A DNA stretch of 64,000 bases. It comes from Stenotrophomonas maltophilia. GTDB lineage: Bacteria > Pseudomonadota > Gammaproteobacteria > Xanthomonadales > Xanthomonadaceae. The stretch spans positions 327,072 through 391,071 of the forward strand of contig DEVL01000001.1 of the NCBI GenBank assembly GCA_002363385.1, in the 5' to 3' direction. The position numbers and the translations under genes were made by a program. Under the pieces are notes generated by a model, which was given only the letters and a program-made list of their open reading frames with translations, ran no database searches and was not told the origin of the DNA. How positions within the stretch are numbered: the first letter of the stretch is position 1; each line of letters begins with the position of its first letter. Below are positions 15,671 to 24,027 of this stretch, in pieces.

Positions 15671-15980
15671 AGCTGTGATCCAGCGGTCAAAACGCCAGGT
15701 ACCGCAGTGCTCGGGAGCGGACGAGCAATTCGCGCCATTCGCTCGGTTGACGCATGCACAATCGACAGGCGCGGCAGCCGTTCATCGCCAGTCTGCCGAT
15801 GATCCCGCCGGGTGCCGCACCGACCGAAGGACCAGGGGCGCAAAACGGGGTTGTCACCTCGTGGGCTCGCTTCCCAACCGCCGACTGGCTGCTTGGCATC
15901 GGTCTCACGAGAGTTGGGCTGGGTCGGGAAAGGATCAGACCAACAGTCCGGCTACAGCCAAAGCTCTACCGCAAAACAAA

Positions 15981-15996
15981 TGCTCCACGTGGAACA
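15981..15996. promoter_or_regulatory. parS-like site 3 (recF-dnaN gap)
   Basis: TGCTCCACGTGGAACA matches the parS palindrome in 15 of 16 positions. It lies 15 bp beyond the dnaN terminator. Confidence 0.85.
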
Positions 15997-16010
15997 TCGC
16001 TCTCCCGCCC

Positions 16011-16036
16011 AAAAAGAAACCCGGCAATGCCGGGCT
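16011..16036 (-). terminator. Intrinsic terminator of dnaN
   Basis: CCCGGC-AAT-GCCGGG forms a 6-bp stem; on the minus strand it is followed by TTTCTTTTT. It begins about 45 bp past the dnaN stop codon and lies between two parS-like sites, so dnaN transcripts probably end before recF. Confidence 0.75.
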
Positions 16037-16050
16037 TCTCAGAACCACTC

Positions 16051-16066
16051 GGTTCCACGTGGAACC
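16051..16066. promoter_or_regulatory. parS-like site 4 (just after dnaN)
   Basis: GGTTCCACGTGGAACC is a perfect 16-bp palindrome and fits the parS consensus except at the outermost pair. It lies 14 bp from the dnaN stop codon. Confidence 0.85.
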
Positions 16067-16079
16067 TGCGCGTCTCAGG

Positions 16080-17180
16080 TCACAGACGCAGCGGCATTAC
16101 CACGTGACGCGACTTCTCGCTGCTGGCCTCACGGACCAGGGCTGAGGAGTTCGAATCGCGCAGCTGGATCACGACGTGCTCGTCGCGCAGTGCGGACAAC
16201 GCGTCCAGCAGGTAGTTCACGTTGAAGCCAATCGCCAGATCGCTGACCGTGGTATCGGCCTCGATCTCTTCCTGGGCTTCTTCCTGCTCCGGGTTGTGGG
16301 CGCTGATCTTCAGGTTGCCCGGCGAGACTTCCACGCGGATGCCGCGGTACTTCTCGTTGGACAGGATCGCAGCGCGCTGCAGCGAGGCACGCAGGGCTTC
16401 GCGATCCACCTTCACTTCGCGGTCGGCACCGATCGGAATCACAGCCTCGTAATCCGGGAACCGCCCGTCGATCAGCTTGGAGGTGAAGGTCACATCGTCG
16501 CGCTTGACGCGAACGTGGCTGCGACCGACTTCCAGCTCGATCTCGCGATCGCCGCTTTCCAGCAGACGCTGCAGCTCGGTCACACCCTTGCGCGGCACGA
16601 TGATCTGACGCTTGGCGCCGCTCGCTTTTTCAAGCTCGGTTTCGCACAGCGCCAGGCGGTGACCGTCGGTCGCCACGGTACGGAGGGCATCGCCACGCAG
16701 GTCGAACAGCAGGCCGTTGAGGTAGTAGCGCACGTCCTGCTGGGCCATCGCGAACGCGGTGCGTTCGATCAGTTCCTTCAGGGTCGCTTCGCCGATCGCC
16801 ACGCGCTCGGTGGCTTCGACTTCGTCGACAGACGGGAAGTCGTTGGCCGGCAACGTTGCCAGGGTGAAGCGGCTGCGCCCGGCCTGTACGGTGATCTTGT
16901 CACCGGTCTGCGAGACGGTGATCCGGCTGCCATCGGGCAGGGCGCGGATGATCTCGAACAGCTTGCGGGCGGGGATGGTGGTCTCGCCGTCCTGGGCATC
17001 TTCCACCGCGATCCGCGACACCATTTCCACTTCCAGGTCCGTACCGGTCAGCGAGAGCTGCCCGTTCTGGACCTGAACCAGGAAATTAGCCAGAACCGGC
17101 AGGGTCTGGCGGCGTTCGACCACGTTGACGACTTGTGCCAACGGCTTGAGAAAGGCTTCGCGCTGCAGTGTGAAACGCAT
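16080..17180 (-). CDS. dnaN: DNA polymerase III beta subunit (sliding clamp)
   Basis: DnaN forms the ring that tethers DNA polymerase III to DNA. The 366-residue product is the standard length and shows the three-domain clamp pattern, from the N-terminal FTLQREAFLKPLAQVVNVVERRQTLPVLANFL through SRFTLATLPANDFPSV and GLLFDLRGDALRTVATDGHRLAL to the C-terminal HVVMPLRL, which helps form the protein-binding pocket. The ATG at 17180 is the obvious start. The gene is separated from dnaA by the probable origin and followed by its own terminator; unlike many bacteria it is not closely spaced with recF. Confidence 0.98.
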   Translation of the reverse strand: MRFTLQREAFLKPLAQVVNVVERRQTLPVLANFLVQVQNGQLSLTGTDLEVEMVSRIAVEDAQDGETTIPARKLFEIIRALPDGSRITVSQTGDKITVQAGRSRFTLATLPANDFPSVDEVEATERVAIGEATLKELIERTAFAMAQQDVRYYLNGLLFDLRGDALRTVATDGHRLALCETELEKASGAKRQIIVPRKGVTELQRLLESGDREIELEVGRSHVRVKRDDVTFTSKLIDGRFPDYEAVIPIGADREVKVDREALRASLQRAAILSNEKYRGIRVEVSPGNLKISAHNPEQEEAQEEIEADTTVSDLAIGFNVNYLLDALSALRDEHVVIQLRDSNSSALVREASSEKSRHVVMPLRL

Positions 17181-17456
17181 GTGGTTCCGTGCCCCTATGC
17201 TTTAAAAAAATGTGGAATAAATCAAAAGCTTGGTGGTGCTGGTAGGGCCAGAATCGCGGGAAAACACGACTAAGCCTTTGTAAACAAAAGGGTTTTTGAC
17301 CTCGAAACCCTCTGCATTACTAGCCCCCAAGGGGTGGGGAAAGGTGTGGATAACTTTACCGCCGAATCGAGCGGCTTTTTTATCCACAACCTATCCCGCG
17401 CTTACTACCGGATTCTGCACCGTTTTATGCGATGACGCCTTAGCGGCGTACATGCA
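17181..17456. other. oriC: Probable chromosomal origin oriC (dnaA-dnaN gap)
   Basis: This 276-bp gap holds two perfect DnaA boxes, TGTGGATAA at 17345-17353 and TTATCCACA at 17380-17388, facing each other 26 bp apart, and AT clusters at the dnaN end (TTTAAAAAAATGTGGAATAAAT, 17201-17221, split here for its AT runs) and at 17281-17297. From memory of published work on Xanthomonas campestris pv. campestris 17, the minimal oriC was mapped to the dnaA-dnaN gap of about the same length. The identification here rests on that synteny plus the boxes; a second DnaA-box group exists at 15420-15670. Confidence 0.72.
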
Positions 17457-18791
17457 TCATTCGCTCAACTTCCGGATCAGCTTGTCCCAGTCTTCCCGCA
17501 ACTTGCCGTCCGCTTCCATCAACGTCCGGATCTGCCGGCAGGCATGCAGCACCGTGGTGTGGTCCCGGCCGGCAAAGGCGTCGCCGATTTCCGGCAGGCT
17601 GTGCTCGGTCAGTTCCTTGGTCAGGGCCATGGCGACCTGACGGGGACGGGCCAGCGACCGGGTCCGACGCTTGGACAGCAGATCCTTGATCTGCAGCCCG
17701 TAGTAGTCGGCCACGGTTTTCTGGATGTTGGGAATGCTGATCGCCTGCTGCTGGGCGCGAAGCAGGTCGCGCAGGGTTTCCTGGGCGAAATCAGTGGTGA
17801 TCGCACGGCCGGTGAAGTTGGCGCGCGCGGCCAGGGTATTCAACGCACCTTCGAGGTCGCGGACATTGGAGCGCATCTTCTTGGCAATCAGAAACGCCAC
17901 ATCGTCGGGGATATCAGTGCCACGCTCACGGGCCTTGGCCAGCACGATCGCTGCACGCGTCTCGAAGTCCGGCGGCTCGATCGCCACCGACAGGCCCCAG
18001 GCCAGGCGCGACTTCAGCCGTGCTTCCAGGCCCTCGACTTCGCGCGGGTACCGGTCGCAGGTCAGGATGATCTGCTGCTTGCCGTCGAACAGGGCGTTGA
18101 ACGTGTGGAAGAACTCTTCCTGGGTGCGGTCTTTGCCGGCGAAGAACTGGATGTCATCGATCAGCAGCGCGTCCACCTGCTGGAACTGGCGCTTGAACTG
18201 GTCCATGGTTTTTTCCTGCAGCGCACGGATCATCGCGCTGAAGAACTGTTCCGAACGCAGGTACAGCACCTTGGCCGCCGGGTTGGCCTGACGCATCGCA
18301 TTGCCGGCCGCGAACATCAGGTGGGTCTTGCCCAGGCCGGTACCGCCGTACAGCAGCAACGGGTTGTGGGCCCGGTCGCCCGGCTTCTGCGCCGCCTGGA
18401 ACGCCGCCGCCAGACCCAGCTGGTTGCTGCGGCCTTCCACGAAGTTGGCGAAGGTGTAGTGCGAATCCATGTTGCCGGCGAACGGCACCAGGGGTTCCGC
18501 CGGCGCCGCCGGTGCGGACAGGCCCGCAATCGGCGCGATCTGCGCCTCTACCGGACGCGGACGCGAGCCGATTTCAAGAAAAACGTCGCCGAAACCGGCG
18601 AAGTGCGCCAGCAGTTCCTTGATGCGCGGCAGATACAGCTCGCGCACCTGGTCGACGATGAAGGCGTTTGGCGCATAAAGCACCAGGCTGTCCGCGCGCA
18701 GATCTGCCTGCAGCGGCTTCAACCAGGTGTGAACATCCTCGGGCGGAAACTCCGCTTCGAGGCGTTCGAGAGAACGAGACCAGGCATCCAT
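17457..18791 (-). CDS. dnaA: Chromosomal replication initiator DnaA
   Basis: DnaA binds DnaA boxes and opens the origin. The 444-residue protein has the N-terminal domain I (SRSLERLEAEFPPEDVHTWL), a variable linker rich in Ala/Pro, the AAA+ core with Walker A GGTGLGKTHL near residue 150 and Walker B ALLIDDIQFFAGKD, and the C-terminal DNA-binding domain with RTRSLARPRQVAMAL and the signature GRDHTTVLHACRQI. The start at 18791 (MDAWSRSL) gives the expected N-terminus; the open frame upstream is not conserved in character. It is divergent from rpmH, with a DnaA box between them that could mediate autoregulation. Confidence 0.98.
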   Translation of the reverse strand: MDAWSRSLERLEAEFPPEDVHTWLKPLQADLRADSLVLYAPNAFIVDQVRELYLPRIKELLAHFAGFGDVFLEIGSRPRPVEAQIAPIAGLSAPAAPAEPLVPFAGNMDSHYTFANFVEGRSNQLGLAAAFQAAQKPGDRAHNPLLLYGGTGLGKTHLMFAAGNAMRQANPAAKVLYLRSEQFFSAMIRALQEKTMDQFKRQFQQVDALLIDDIQFFAGKDRTQEEFFHTFNALFDGKQQIILTCDRYPREVEGLEARLKSRLAWGLSVAIEPPDFETRAAIVLAKARERGTDIPDDVAFLIAKKMRSNVRDLEGALNTLAARANFTGRAITTDFAQETLRDLLRAQQQAISIPNIQKTVADYYGLQIKDLLSKRRTRSLARPRQVAMALTKELTEHSLPEIGDAFAGRDHTTVLHACRQIRTLMEADGKLREDWDKLIRKLSE

Positions 18792-18916
18792 CGGCAATAA
18801 TCGTCTGGGGCCAGCGGATAGGCGAACAAAAGCGCCGCACCGCAGGCCGGAAGGGGGGAAGAATGGATGGCGCAGACTACCACCGACGAGGGGGGCCGGG
18901 AATGGTTGTCCCAAAG

Positions 18917-18925
18917 TTATTCACA
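18917..18925 (+). promoter_or_regulatory. DnaA box upstream of dnaA
   Basis: TTATTCACA fits the DnaA-box consensus TTATNCACA. Two poorer matches (ATCCACAG and TTGCACAG) follow within 25 bp. Lying 126 bp upstream of dnaA in the dnaA-rpmH gap, it is a candidate for DnaA autoregulation. Confidence 0.6.
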
Positions 18926-18977
18926 AAACGATCCACAGCTATTGCACAGCCCGGTGAATTCCCGTAGTGACAGACAC

Positions 18978-19007
18978 TTGACGGAACCTCGATGAGGTCT
19001 ATAGAAT
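18978..19007 (+). promoter_or_regulatory. Promoter of rpmH
   Basis: TTGACG at 18978 and TATAGA at 19000 (or TAGAAT at 19002) form a sigma-70-type promoter with a 16- or 18-bp spacer, about 40 bp upstream of the rpmH start codon, reading rightward. Confidence 0.7.
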
Positions 19008-19044
19008 TTCCGGTTCTTTCCGTCCCCTTCATATAGAGGCCCGC

Positions 19045-19185
19045 ATGGCCACCAAGCGCACTTTCCAACCCAGCAACCTCAAGCGTAAGCGCGACCATGG
19101 CTTCCGTGCCCGTATGAAGACCGCTGACGGCCGCAAGATCCTGTCGCGTCGCCGCGCCAAGGGCCGTAAAGTCCTGAGCGCTTGA
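19045..19185 (+). CDS. rpmH: 50S ribosomal protein L34
   Basis: This 46-residue, very basic protein reads MATKRTFQPSNLKRKRDHGF at its start and ends LSRRRAKGRKVLSA, which is bacterial ribosomal protein L34 in full. It is a structural component of the large ribosomal subunit. Start ATG at 19045 and TGA at 19183-19185 are unambiguous. It is the first gene of the rightward rpmH-rnpA-yidC-mnmE group and follows a good promoter. Confidence 0.98.
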   Translation: MATKRTFQPSNLKRKRDHGFRARMKTADGRKILSRRRAKGRKVLSA

Positions 19186-19190
19186 TTGCA

Positions 19191-19682
19191 ATGCCGCTTC
19201 CCGCGGCAGACGCAATCCTGACTGTGAGCAGTTCCGACCCGCGCAAGCGATTTCCTCGCTCTGCGCGGGTTCGTACGCGTGCCGAATATACAACGGTCTT
19301 CAACGGCGCCCGCCGTGTGTCCGATCCGCTGATGACCCTGCACTGGCTGAAGAGCGATACGCCAGCCAGGTTGGGTCTTGCGGTGTCGCGCAAAGTCGAT
19401 CCCCGAGCCGTGGGTCGCAACCGAGTAAAGCGTGTGCTGCGCGATGCCACACGCCACCTACGGCCGTGGATGAGTGCCGGCGATTACGTCGTCGTTGCCC
19501 GCAGTGCCGCCCGTACCGCCAGCAATCCAGAAATCCGCCAGGCCTTTGAACGCCTGCTGCGCCGCCTTGGCGCATTGCCCATGCCGGGCGCGGACGGCAC
19601 AATGCCGCCGCCCCTGGGCGTTGCACCCCTTTCCCAGTCCGAGCCGGCATTGCGTGCCGGCCCCGTCGAGCCTGCACGCTGA
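19191..19682 (+). CDS. rnpA: Ribonuclease P protein component
   Basis: RnpA is the protein cofactor of RNase P, which trims the 5' ends of tRNA precursors. The 163-residue product has FPRSARVRTRAEYTTVF at the start of the domain and the RNA-binding signature VGRNRVKRVLRDATR. A Pro/Ala-rich tail of about 45 residues after LLRRLGALPMPG goes beyond the usual 110-130 residues of the family. The ATG at 19191 is chosen, 5 bp after rpmH's stop; a GTG at 19224 would also keep the domain. Its stop overlaps the yidC start as ATGA, leaving no room for yidD. Confidence 0.93.
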   Translation: MPLPAADAILTVSSSDPRKRFPRSARVRTRAEYTTVFNGARRVSDPLMTLHWLKSDTPARLGLAVSRKVDPRAVGRNRVKRVLRDATRHLRPWMSAGDYVVVARSAARTASNPEIRQAFERLLRRLGALPMPGADGTMPPPLGVAPLSQSEPALRAGPVEPAR

Positions 19683-21379
19683 TGAACCAGACCCGTGTTT
19701 TCCTGATTTTTGCCTGGCTGATGGTGGCCGTGTTGCTGTGGATGGAGTGGGGCCGCGACAAAGCCGCGCCGCCGACCCCCGCCGTGGCGACCCAGACCAC
19801 CCAGGCCAGCGTGCCAGGTGCCGCTGCCGGCAGCATCCCCGGTGCGCCCGTACCGCAGGCGGATGGCTCCCTGCCGGCGGCACAGCCGACCGCCCAGACC
19901 GAGGCCGGTCCGGCCCGCGTGACCATCACCACCGACGTCCTGCGTCTGGTCCTGGACGGTGGCACGGTGCTGGATGCCGAACTGCTGCAGTTCCCGCAGA
20001 CCAAGGAAGAAGGCAGTCCGCCGGTCCGCCTGCTGACCGAAGAGGCGACGCACCCGTACCGCGCGGTGAGTGGCTGGATCAGCGAAGACAAGACCATGCC
20101 GGTGCCGGCGGCCAACGGCTTCAAGCTGGTCGGCGACAACCACGACTTCGTGCTGGCCAAAGGCCAGGACGAGGTCACGGTGCCCTTCGAATGGACCGGC
20201 CCGAACGGCGTGACCATCCGCCGCACCTACTCGCTGGGTCGCAACGAGTACGCGATCACGGTGAAGGATGAAGTGGTCAACGGCGGCAGCGCCCCGTGGA
20301 GCGGCTACGTGTTCCGCACTCTGGACCGCACCCCGACCATCCTCTCGCGCAGCATGACCAACCCGGACTCGTTCAGCTTCAACGGCGCGACCTGGTTCAG
20401 CCCGCAGGACGGGTACGAGCGTCGCGCGTTCAAGGATTACCTGGACGACGGCCACCTCAACCGCACCATCACCGGCGGCTGGCTGGCGATGCTGCAGCAC
20501 CACTTCTTCACCGCGTGGATTCCGCAGGCCGACCAGGCCGCGCAGTACTCGCTGGCGCAGAACAACGGCCGCGACCAGATCGAAGCGCGTGGCCCGGCCT
20601 TCACCGTGGCCCCGGGCCAGCAGGTCAGCACCGAAGCCCGCCTGTGGGTCGGCCCGAAGCTGGTCAACCTGATCGCCAAGGAAGACGTGAAGGGCCTGGA
20701 CCGCGTGGTCGACTACAGCCGCTTCTCGCTGATGGCGATCATTGGCCAGGGCCTGTTCTGGGTCCTCAACCAGGTCCACAAGGTCGTCAACAACTGGGGC
20801 TGGGCGATCGTCGGCCTGGTGGTGCTGTTGAAGCTGGTGCTGTATCCGCTCTCGGCGGTGCAGTACAAGTCCGGTGCCAAGATGCGTCGCTTCCAGCCGC
20901 GCATCGCGCAGCTCAAGGAACGCTATGGCGACGACCGCCAGAAGTTCCAGACCGCGATGATGGAGCTCTACAAGAAAGAGAAGATCAACCCGATGGGCGG
21001 CTGTCTGCCGATCCTCATCCAGATGCCGATCTTCTTCGCGCTGTACTGGGTGCTGGTGGAATCGGTGGAACTGCGCCAGGCCCCGTGGCTGGGCTGGATC
21101 CAGGATCTGACCGCGCGTGACCCGTACTTCATCCTGCCGGTGATCAACGTGGCGGTGATGTGGGCCACCCAGAAGCTGACCCCGGCGCCGGGCATGGACC
21201 CGATGCAGGCCAAGATGATGCAGCTGATGCCGCTGGTGTTCGGCGTCATGATGGCCTTCATGCCGTCCGGTCTGGTGCTGTACTGGGTCGTCAACGGTGG
21301 CCTGGGCCTGCTCCAGCAGTGGTGGATGACCAAGCGTCATGGCAGCGATCCGCTGCCGGTCGTCACCGCCAAGAAGTAA
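19682..21379 (+). CDS. yidC: Membrane protein insertase YidC
   Basis: YidC inserts proteins into the inner membrane alone or with SecYEG. The 565-residue protein has the N-terminal membrane segment (RVFLIFAWLMVAVLLWMEW), a large periplasmic beta domain, and the conserved C-terminal core: VHKVVNNWGWAIVGLVVLLKLVLYPL, the amphipathic KMRRFQPRIAQLKERYGDD, GGCLPILIQMPIFFALYWVL and the last segments GVMMAFMPSGLVLYWVVN. The core carries the Arg-type groove residue near KSGAKMRR. It is translationally coupled to rnpA by a 1-nt overlap (ATG shares the A of the stop TGA). Confidence 0.97.
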   Translation: MNQTRVFLIFAWLMVAVLLWMEWGRDKAAPPTPAVATQTTQASVPGAAAGSIPGAPVPQADGSLPAAQPTAQTEAGPARVTITTDVLRLVLDGGTVLDAELLQFPQTKEEGSPPVRLLTEEATHPYRAVSGWISEDKTMPVPAANGFKLVGDNHDFVLAKGQDEVTVPFEWTGPNGVTIRRTYSLGRNEYAITVKDEVVNGGSAPWSGYVFRTLDRTPTILSRSMTNPDSFSFNGATWFSPQDGYERRAFKDYLDDGHLNRTITGGWLAMLQHHFFTAWIPQADQAAQYSLAQNNGRDQIEARGPAFTVAPGQQVSTEARLWVGPKLVNLIAKEDVKGLDRVVDYSRFSLMAIIGQGLFWVLNQVHKVVNNWGWAIVGLVVLLKLVLYPLSAVQYKSGAKMRRFQPRIAQLKERYGDDRQKFQTAMMELYKKEKINPMGGCLPILIQMPIFFALYWVLVESVELRQAPWLGWIQDLTARDPYFILPVINVAVMWATQKLTPAPGMDPMQAKMMQLMPLVFGVMMAFMPSGLVLYWVVNGGLGLLQQWWMTKRHGSDPLPVVTAKK

Positions 21380-21391
21380 GCCACACAGGAG

Positions 21392-21412
21392 ACCCGCCGC
21401 AAGGCGGGTTTC
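21392..21412 (+). terminator. Hairpin terminator after yidC
   Basis: ACCCGCC-GCAA-GGCGGGT forms a 7-bp stem, 12 bp past the yidC stop codon, followed by TTCCT. The short U tract makes it a weak intrinsic terminator. Confidence 0.6.
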
Positions 21413-21487
21413 CTGCATCTGCGGCCCGGCCAACCGTGCGGTCCGTAGAATGCCCCCTGATTCCCCGCACGCCGCAGTGAGCCCGAC

Positions 21488-22831
21488 ATGACCCATGCCC
21501 CCGACACCATCGTGGCCATCGCCACCGCGCCCGGCGCGGGCGGCGTCGGCATGCTGCGGCTGTCCGGCCCGCAGGCGCGGCCCATCGCCGAGGCGATCGG
21601 CGTGCGCGCGATGCGGCCGCGGCACGCGCATTACGCGCGCTTCCGCGATGCGGGCGGCGAGGTGATCGATGACGGCATCGCGCTGTGGTTCCCGGGGCCG
21701 AACAGCTTCACCGGCGAAGAAGTGGTGGAACTGCAGGGGCATGGCAGCCCGGTGGTGCTCCAGCAACTGGTCGGGCGCTGCATCGCACTGGGGGCTCGGC
21801 AGGCGCGGCCGGGTGAGTTCAGCGAGCGGGCCTTCCTCAACGGCAAGCTCGATCTGGCTCAGGCCGAGGCGATTGCCGATCTGATTGCCGCCAGCGATAC
21901 CCGCGCAGCGCGCGCGGCACGCCGCTCCTTGGACGGGGTGTTCTCGCGCCGCGTGGACGAGGTGGCAGAACAGCTTGTTCTGCTGCGGATCCACGTGGAA
22001 GCGGCAATCGATTTCGCCGACGAACCGCTCGATACCCTCGGCGGCGCGCAGGTACGCAGTGGCCTGGTCACCGCGCTGCAGGCGCTGATCCGCCTGCGCG
22101 ACGACGCCGAACGCGGGCGCAGACTCCGCGATGGCCTGCACGCGGTGCTGGTCGGCCCGCCGAACGCCGGCAAGAGCTCGCTGCTCAATGCACTGGCCGG
22201 CAGCGAGCGGGCGATCGTCACCGACATCGCCGGCACCACCCGCGACACCCTGCGCGAAACCATCCGCATCGATGGCCTGGAACTGACCCTGGTCGACACC
22301 GCTGGCCTGCGCGAAGGCGGCGATGCGATCGAGCGCGAAGGCATGCGTCGCGCCCGCGAAGAAATGCAGCGCACCGACCTGGCCATCGTGGTGGTCGATG
22401 CGCGCGATCCGCAGGCCGGCCGCGAGGCGGTGGGCGACAGCATCGCCGACGTGCCGCAGCAGCTGTGGATCCACAACAAGAGTGATCTGCTGGACGCGAT
22501 GCCGGTCGACGTCCCTGCGGACGTGGTGCATGTCTCGGCCGCGACCGGCCTCGGCCTGGATCAGCTGCATGCACGCCTGCGCGCGCTGGCCAGCGGCAGT
22601 GCCGGCGACAGCGTGGACGGTGAGTTCTCCGCGCGCGCCCGCCATGTAGAGGCGATCAGTCAGGCCATCGGCCACGCCGAGCGCACCGAAGCGGAGCTGG
22701 TCCACGAGCACCTGGAGTTGGCCGCGGAGGAACTGCGTCTGGCCCACGAGGCACTGGGCGAGGTCACCGGGCGGATGAGTGCGGATGATCTGCTCGGGCG
22801 GATTTTCTCGAGCTTCTGTATCGGCAAGTAG
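21488..22831 (+). CDS. mnmE: tRNA modification GTPase MnmE
   Basis: MnmE works with MnmG to add the carboxymethylaminomethyl group to U34 of certain tRNAs. The 447-residue protein has the N-terminal folate-binding domain (TIVAIATAPGAGGVGMLRLSG), the GTPase inserted in the helical domain with G1 GPPNAGKSS near residue 222, TDIAGTTRDT, DTAGLRE and NKSD, and the essential C-terminal CIGK with its catalytic Cys. The ATG at 21488 gives the standard start. It lies 108 bp after yidC, in the conserved order for this part of the chromosome. Confidence 0.97.
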   Translation: MTHAPDTIVAIATAPGAGGVGMLRLSGPQARPIAEAIGVRAMRPRHAHYARFRDAGGEVIDDGIALWFPGPNSFTGEEVVELQGHGSPVVLQQLVGRCIALGARQARPGEFSERAFLNGKLDLAQAEAIADLIAASDTRAARAARRSLDGVFSRRVDEVAEQLVLLRIHVEAAIDFADEPLDTLGGAQVRSGLVTALQALIRLRDDAERGRRLRDGLHAVLVGPPNAGKSSLLNALAGSERAIVTDIAGTTRDTLRETIRIDGLELTLVDTAGLREGGDAIEREGMRRAREEMQRTDLAIVVVDARDPQAGREAVGDSIADVPQQLWIHNKSDLLDAMPVDVPADVVHVSAATGLGLDQLHARLRALASGSAGDSVDGEFSARARHVEAISQAIGHAERTEAELVHEHLELAAEELRLAHEALGEVTGRMSADDLLGRIFSSFCIGK

Positions 22832-22904
22832 GCACGCGGCCTTTCTTCGCGCTGTCACAGCCTTGCAGCAGACTGACCGGGTTCTTTATCGACAGGGATT
22901 TGCA

Positions 22905-24023
22905 GTGTCCAAGCAGTTGTGGGGATGTGTGTTGCTGGTGTCGCTGGCCGTGGCACCATCGGTGGCCATGAGCGCTGAATCGTCTTCCTCCACGCCGGCC
23001 AAGGCCGCCGTCTACGGCCACCGCGGCGCCAGTGCGCTGCTGCCCGAGCACACGCTCGCCGCGTATGCGCAGGCCATCGCCGATGGCGCCGACTACATCG
23101 AGCCGGACCTGGTGATGACCAAGGACGGCGTGCTGGTATCGCGCCACGAGAACGAGATCGGCGGCACCACCGATGTGGCCGCGCACCCCGAGTTCGCCAG
23201 CCGCAGGACCGTCAAGACCATCGACAGCGAGCGCATCGAAGGCTGGTTCACCGAAGACTTCACCCTGGCCGAGCTGAAGACGCTGTACGCCCGCGAGCGC
23301 CTGCCGCAGCTGCGCAGCACCGCCTTCGACGGCCAGTTCCGCATCGCCACGCTGGACGAGATCATCGCCTTCCTGGTGCAGCAGGCCGGGCGCGCCAACC
23401 GCGGCATCGGGCTGGTGCCGGAGATCAAGCACGGCACCTACTTCACGCGCATCGGCCTGCCGATGGAAGACAAGGTGGTCGCCGCGCTGCAGGGCAACGC
23501 CTACACGCGCGTGGCACCGGTGACGATCCAGTCCTTCGAGGTCGGCAACCTGCGTTACCTGCGCGGCAAGCTCGGCCGCGACAGCAACATCCGCCTGCTG
23601 CAGCTGCTCGGCGATCCCAAGCAGCAGCCCGGTGACGTGCTGGCCACCAAGGGCAGCCAGCGCTATGCCGACCTGATCACCCCGGCCGGGCTGCGCGAGG
23701 TCGCGACCTACGCCGACGGCATCGGCCCGAGCCTGCGCATGGTCATTCCACTGGATGCGCAGGGGAAGCTGGGCACCCCGACCTCGCTGGTGCGCGATGC
23801 GCATGCAGCCGGGTTGATGGTGGTGCCGTATACGTTCCGGCCCGAGAACTACTTCCAGGCCGCGGAGTTCCGCAGCGGCGAGCCGAATGCCCGCAATGCC
23901 GAAGGCTCGGTCGCCGAGATGCGCGCCTATCTGGCCACCGGTATCGATGCGTTCTTCACCGATGACCCGGCGCTGGGCCGCCGCGCGGTGGATGGGGATG
24001 GGACCACCGCAGCGAACCCCTGA
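22905..24023 (+). CDS. glpQ: Glycerophosphodiester phosphodiesterase, periplasmic
   Basis: GlpQ hydrolyses glycerophosphodiesters to glycerol 3-phosphate and an alcohol in the periplasm. The 372-residue product has a signal peptide (LWGCVLLVSLAVAPSVAMSAE) and the catalytic core of the GDPD family: VYGHRGASALLPEHTLAAY with the two catalytic residues His and Arg, YIEPDLVMTKDGVLVSRHE with the metal-binding Glu/Asp and second His, LVPEIKHG, and the C-terminal GIDAFFTDDP. The GTG at 22905 is chosen because CAGGGA lies about 9 nt upstream and it opens directly into the signal peptide. Confidence 0.93.
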   Translation: MSKQLWGCVLLVSLAVAPSVAMSAESSSSTPAKAAVYGHRGASALLPEHTLAAYAQAIADGADYIEPDLVMTKDGVLVSRHENEIGGTTDVAAHPEFASRRTVKTIDSERIEGWFTEDFTLAELKTLYARERLPQLRSTAFDGQFRIATLDEIIAFLVQQAGRANRGIGLVPEIKHGTYFTRIGLPMEDKVVAALQGNAYTRVAPVTIQSFEVGNLRYLRGKLGRDSNIRLLQLLGDPKQQPGDVLATKGSQRYADLITPAGLREVATYADGIGPSLRMVIPLDAQGKLGTPTSLVRDAHAAGLMVVPYTFRPENYFQAAEFRSGEPNARNAEGSVAEMRAYLATGIDAFFTDDPALGRRAVDGDGTTAANP

Positions 24024-24027
24024 GCGT

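Noticed and set aside
15687..15908. A 73-codon reverse-strand open frame in the recF-dnaN gap
   Set aside because: No ribosome-binding site, no recognisable domain and an unusual composition (many Arg/Cys/Pro). The gap is better explained by parS-like sites and DnaA boxes.
21987..22002. parS-like GGATCCACGTGGAAGC in mnmE
   Set aside because: Both outer arms deviate, and the residues HVEAAIDF are conserved in MnmE, so the match is explained by coding constraint.
19484..22858. A 1124-codon open frame on the minus strand across yidC and mnmE
   Set aside because: Rich in His, Arg, Gln and Asp without domains; it is the shadow of two well-identified genes.
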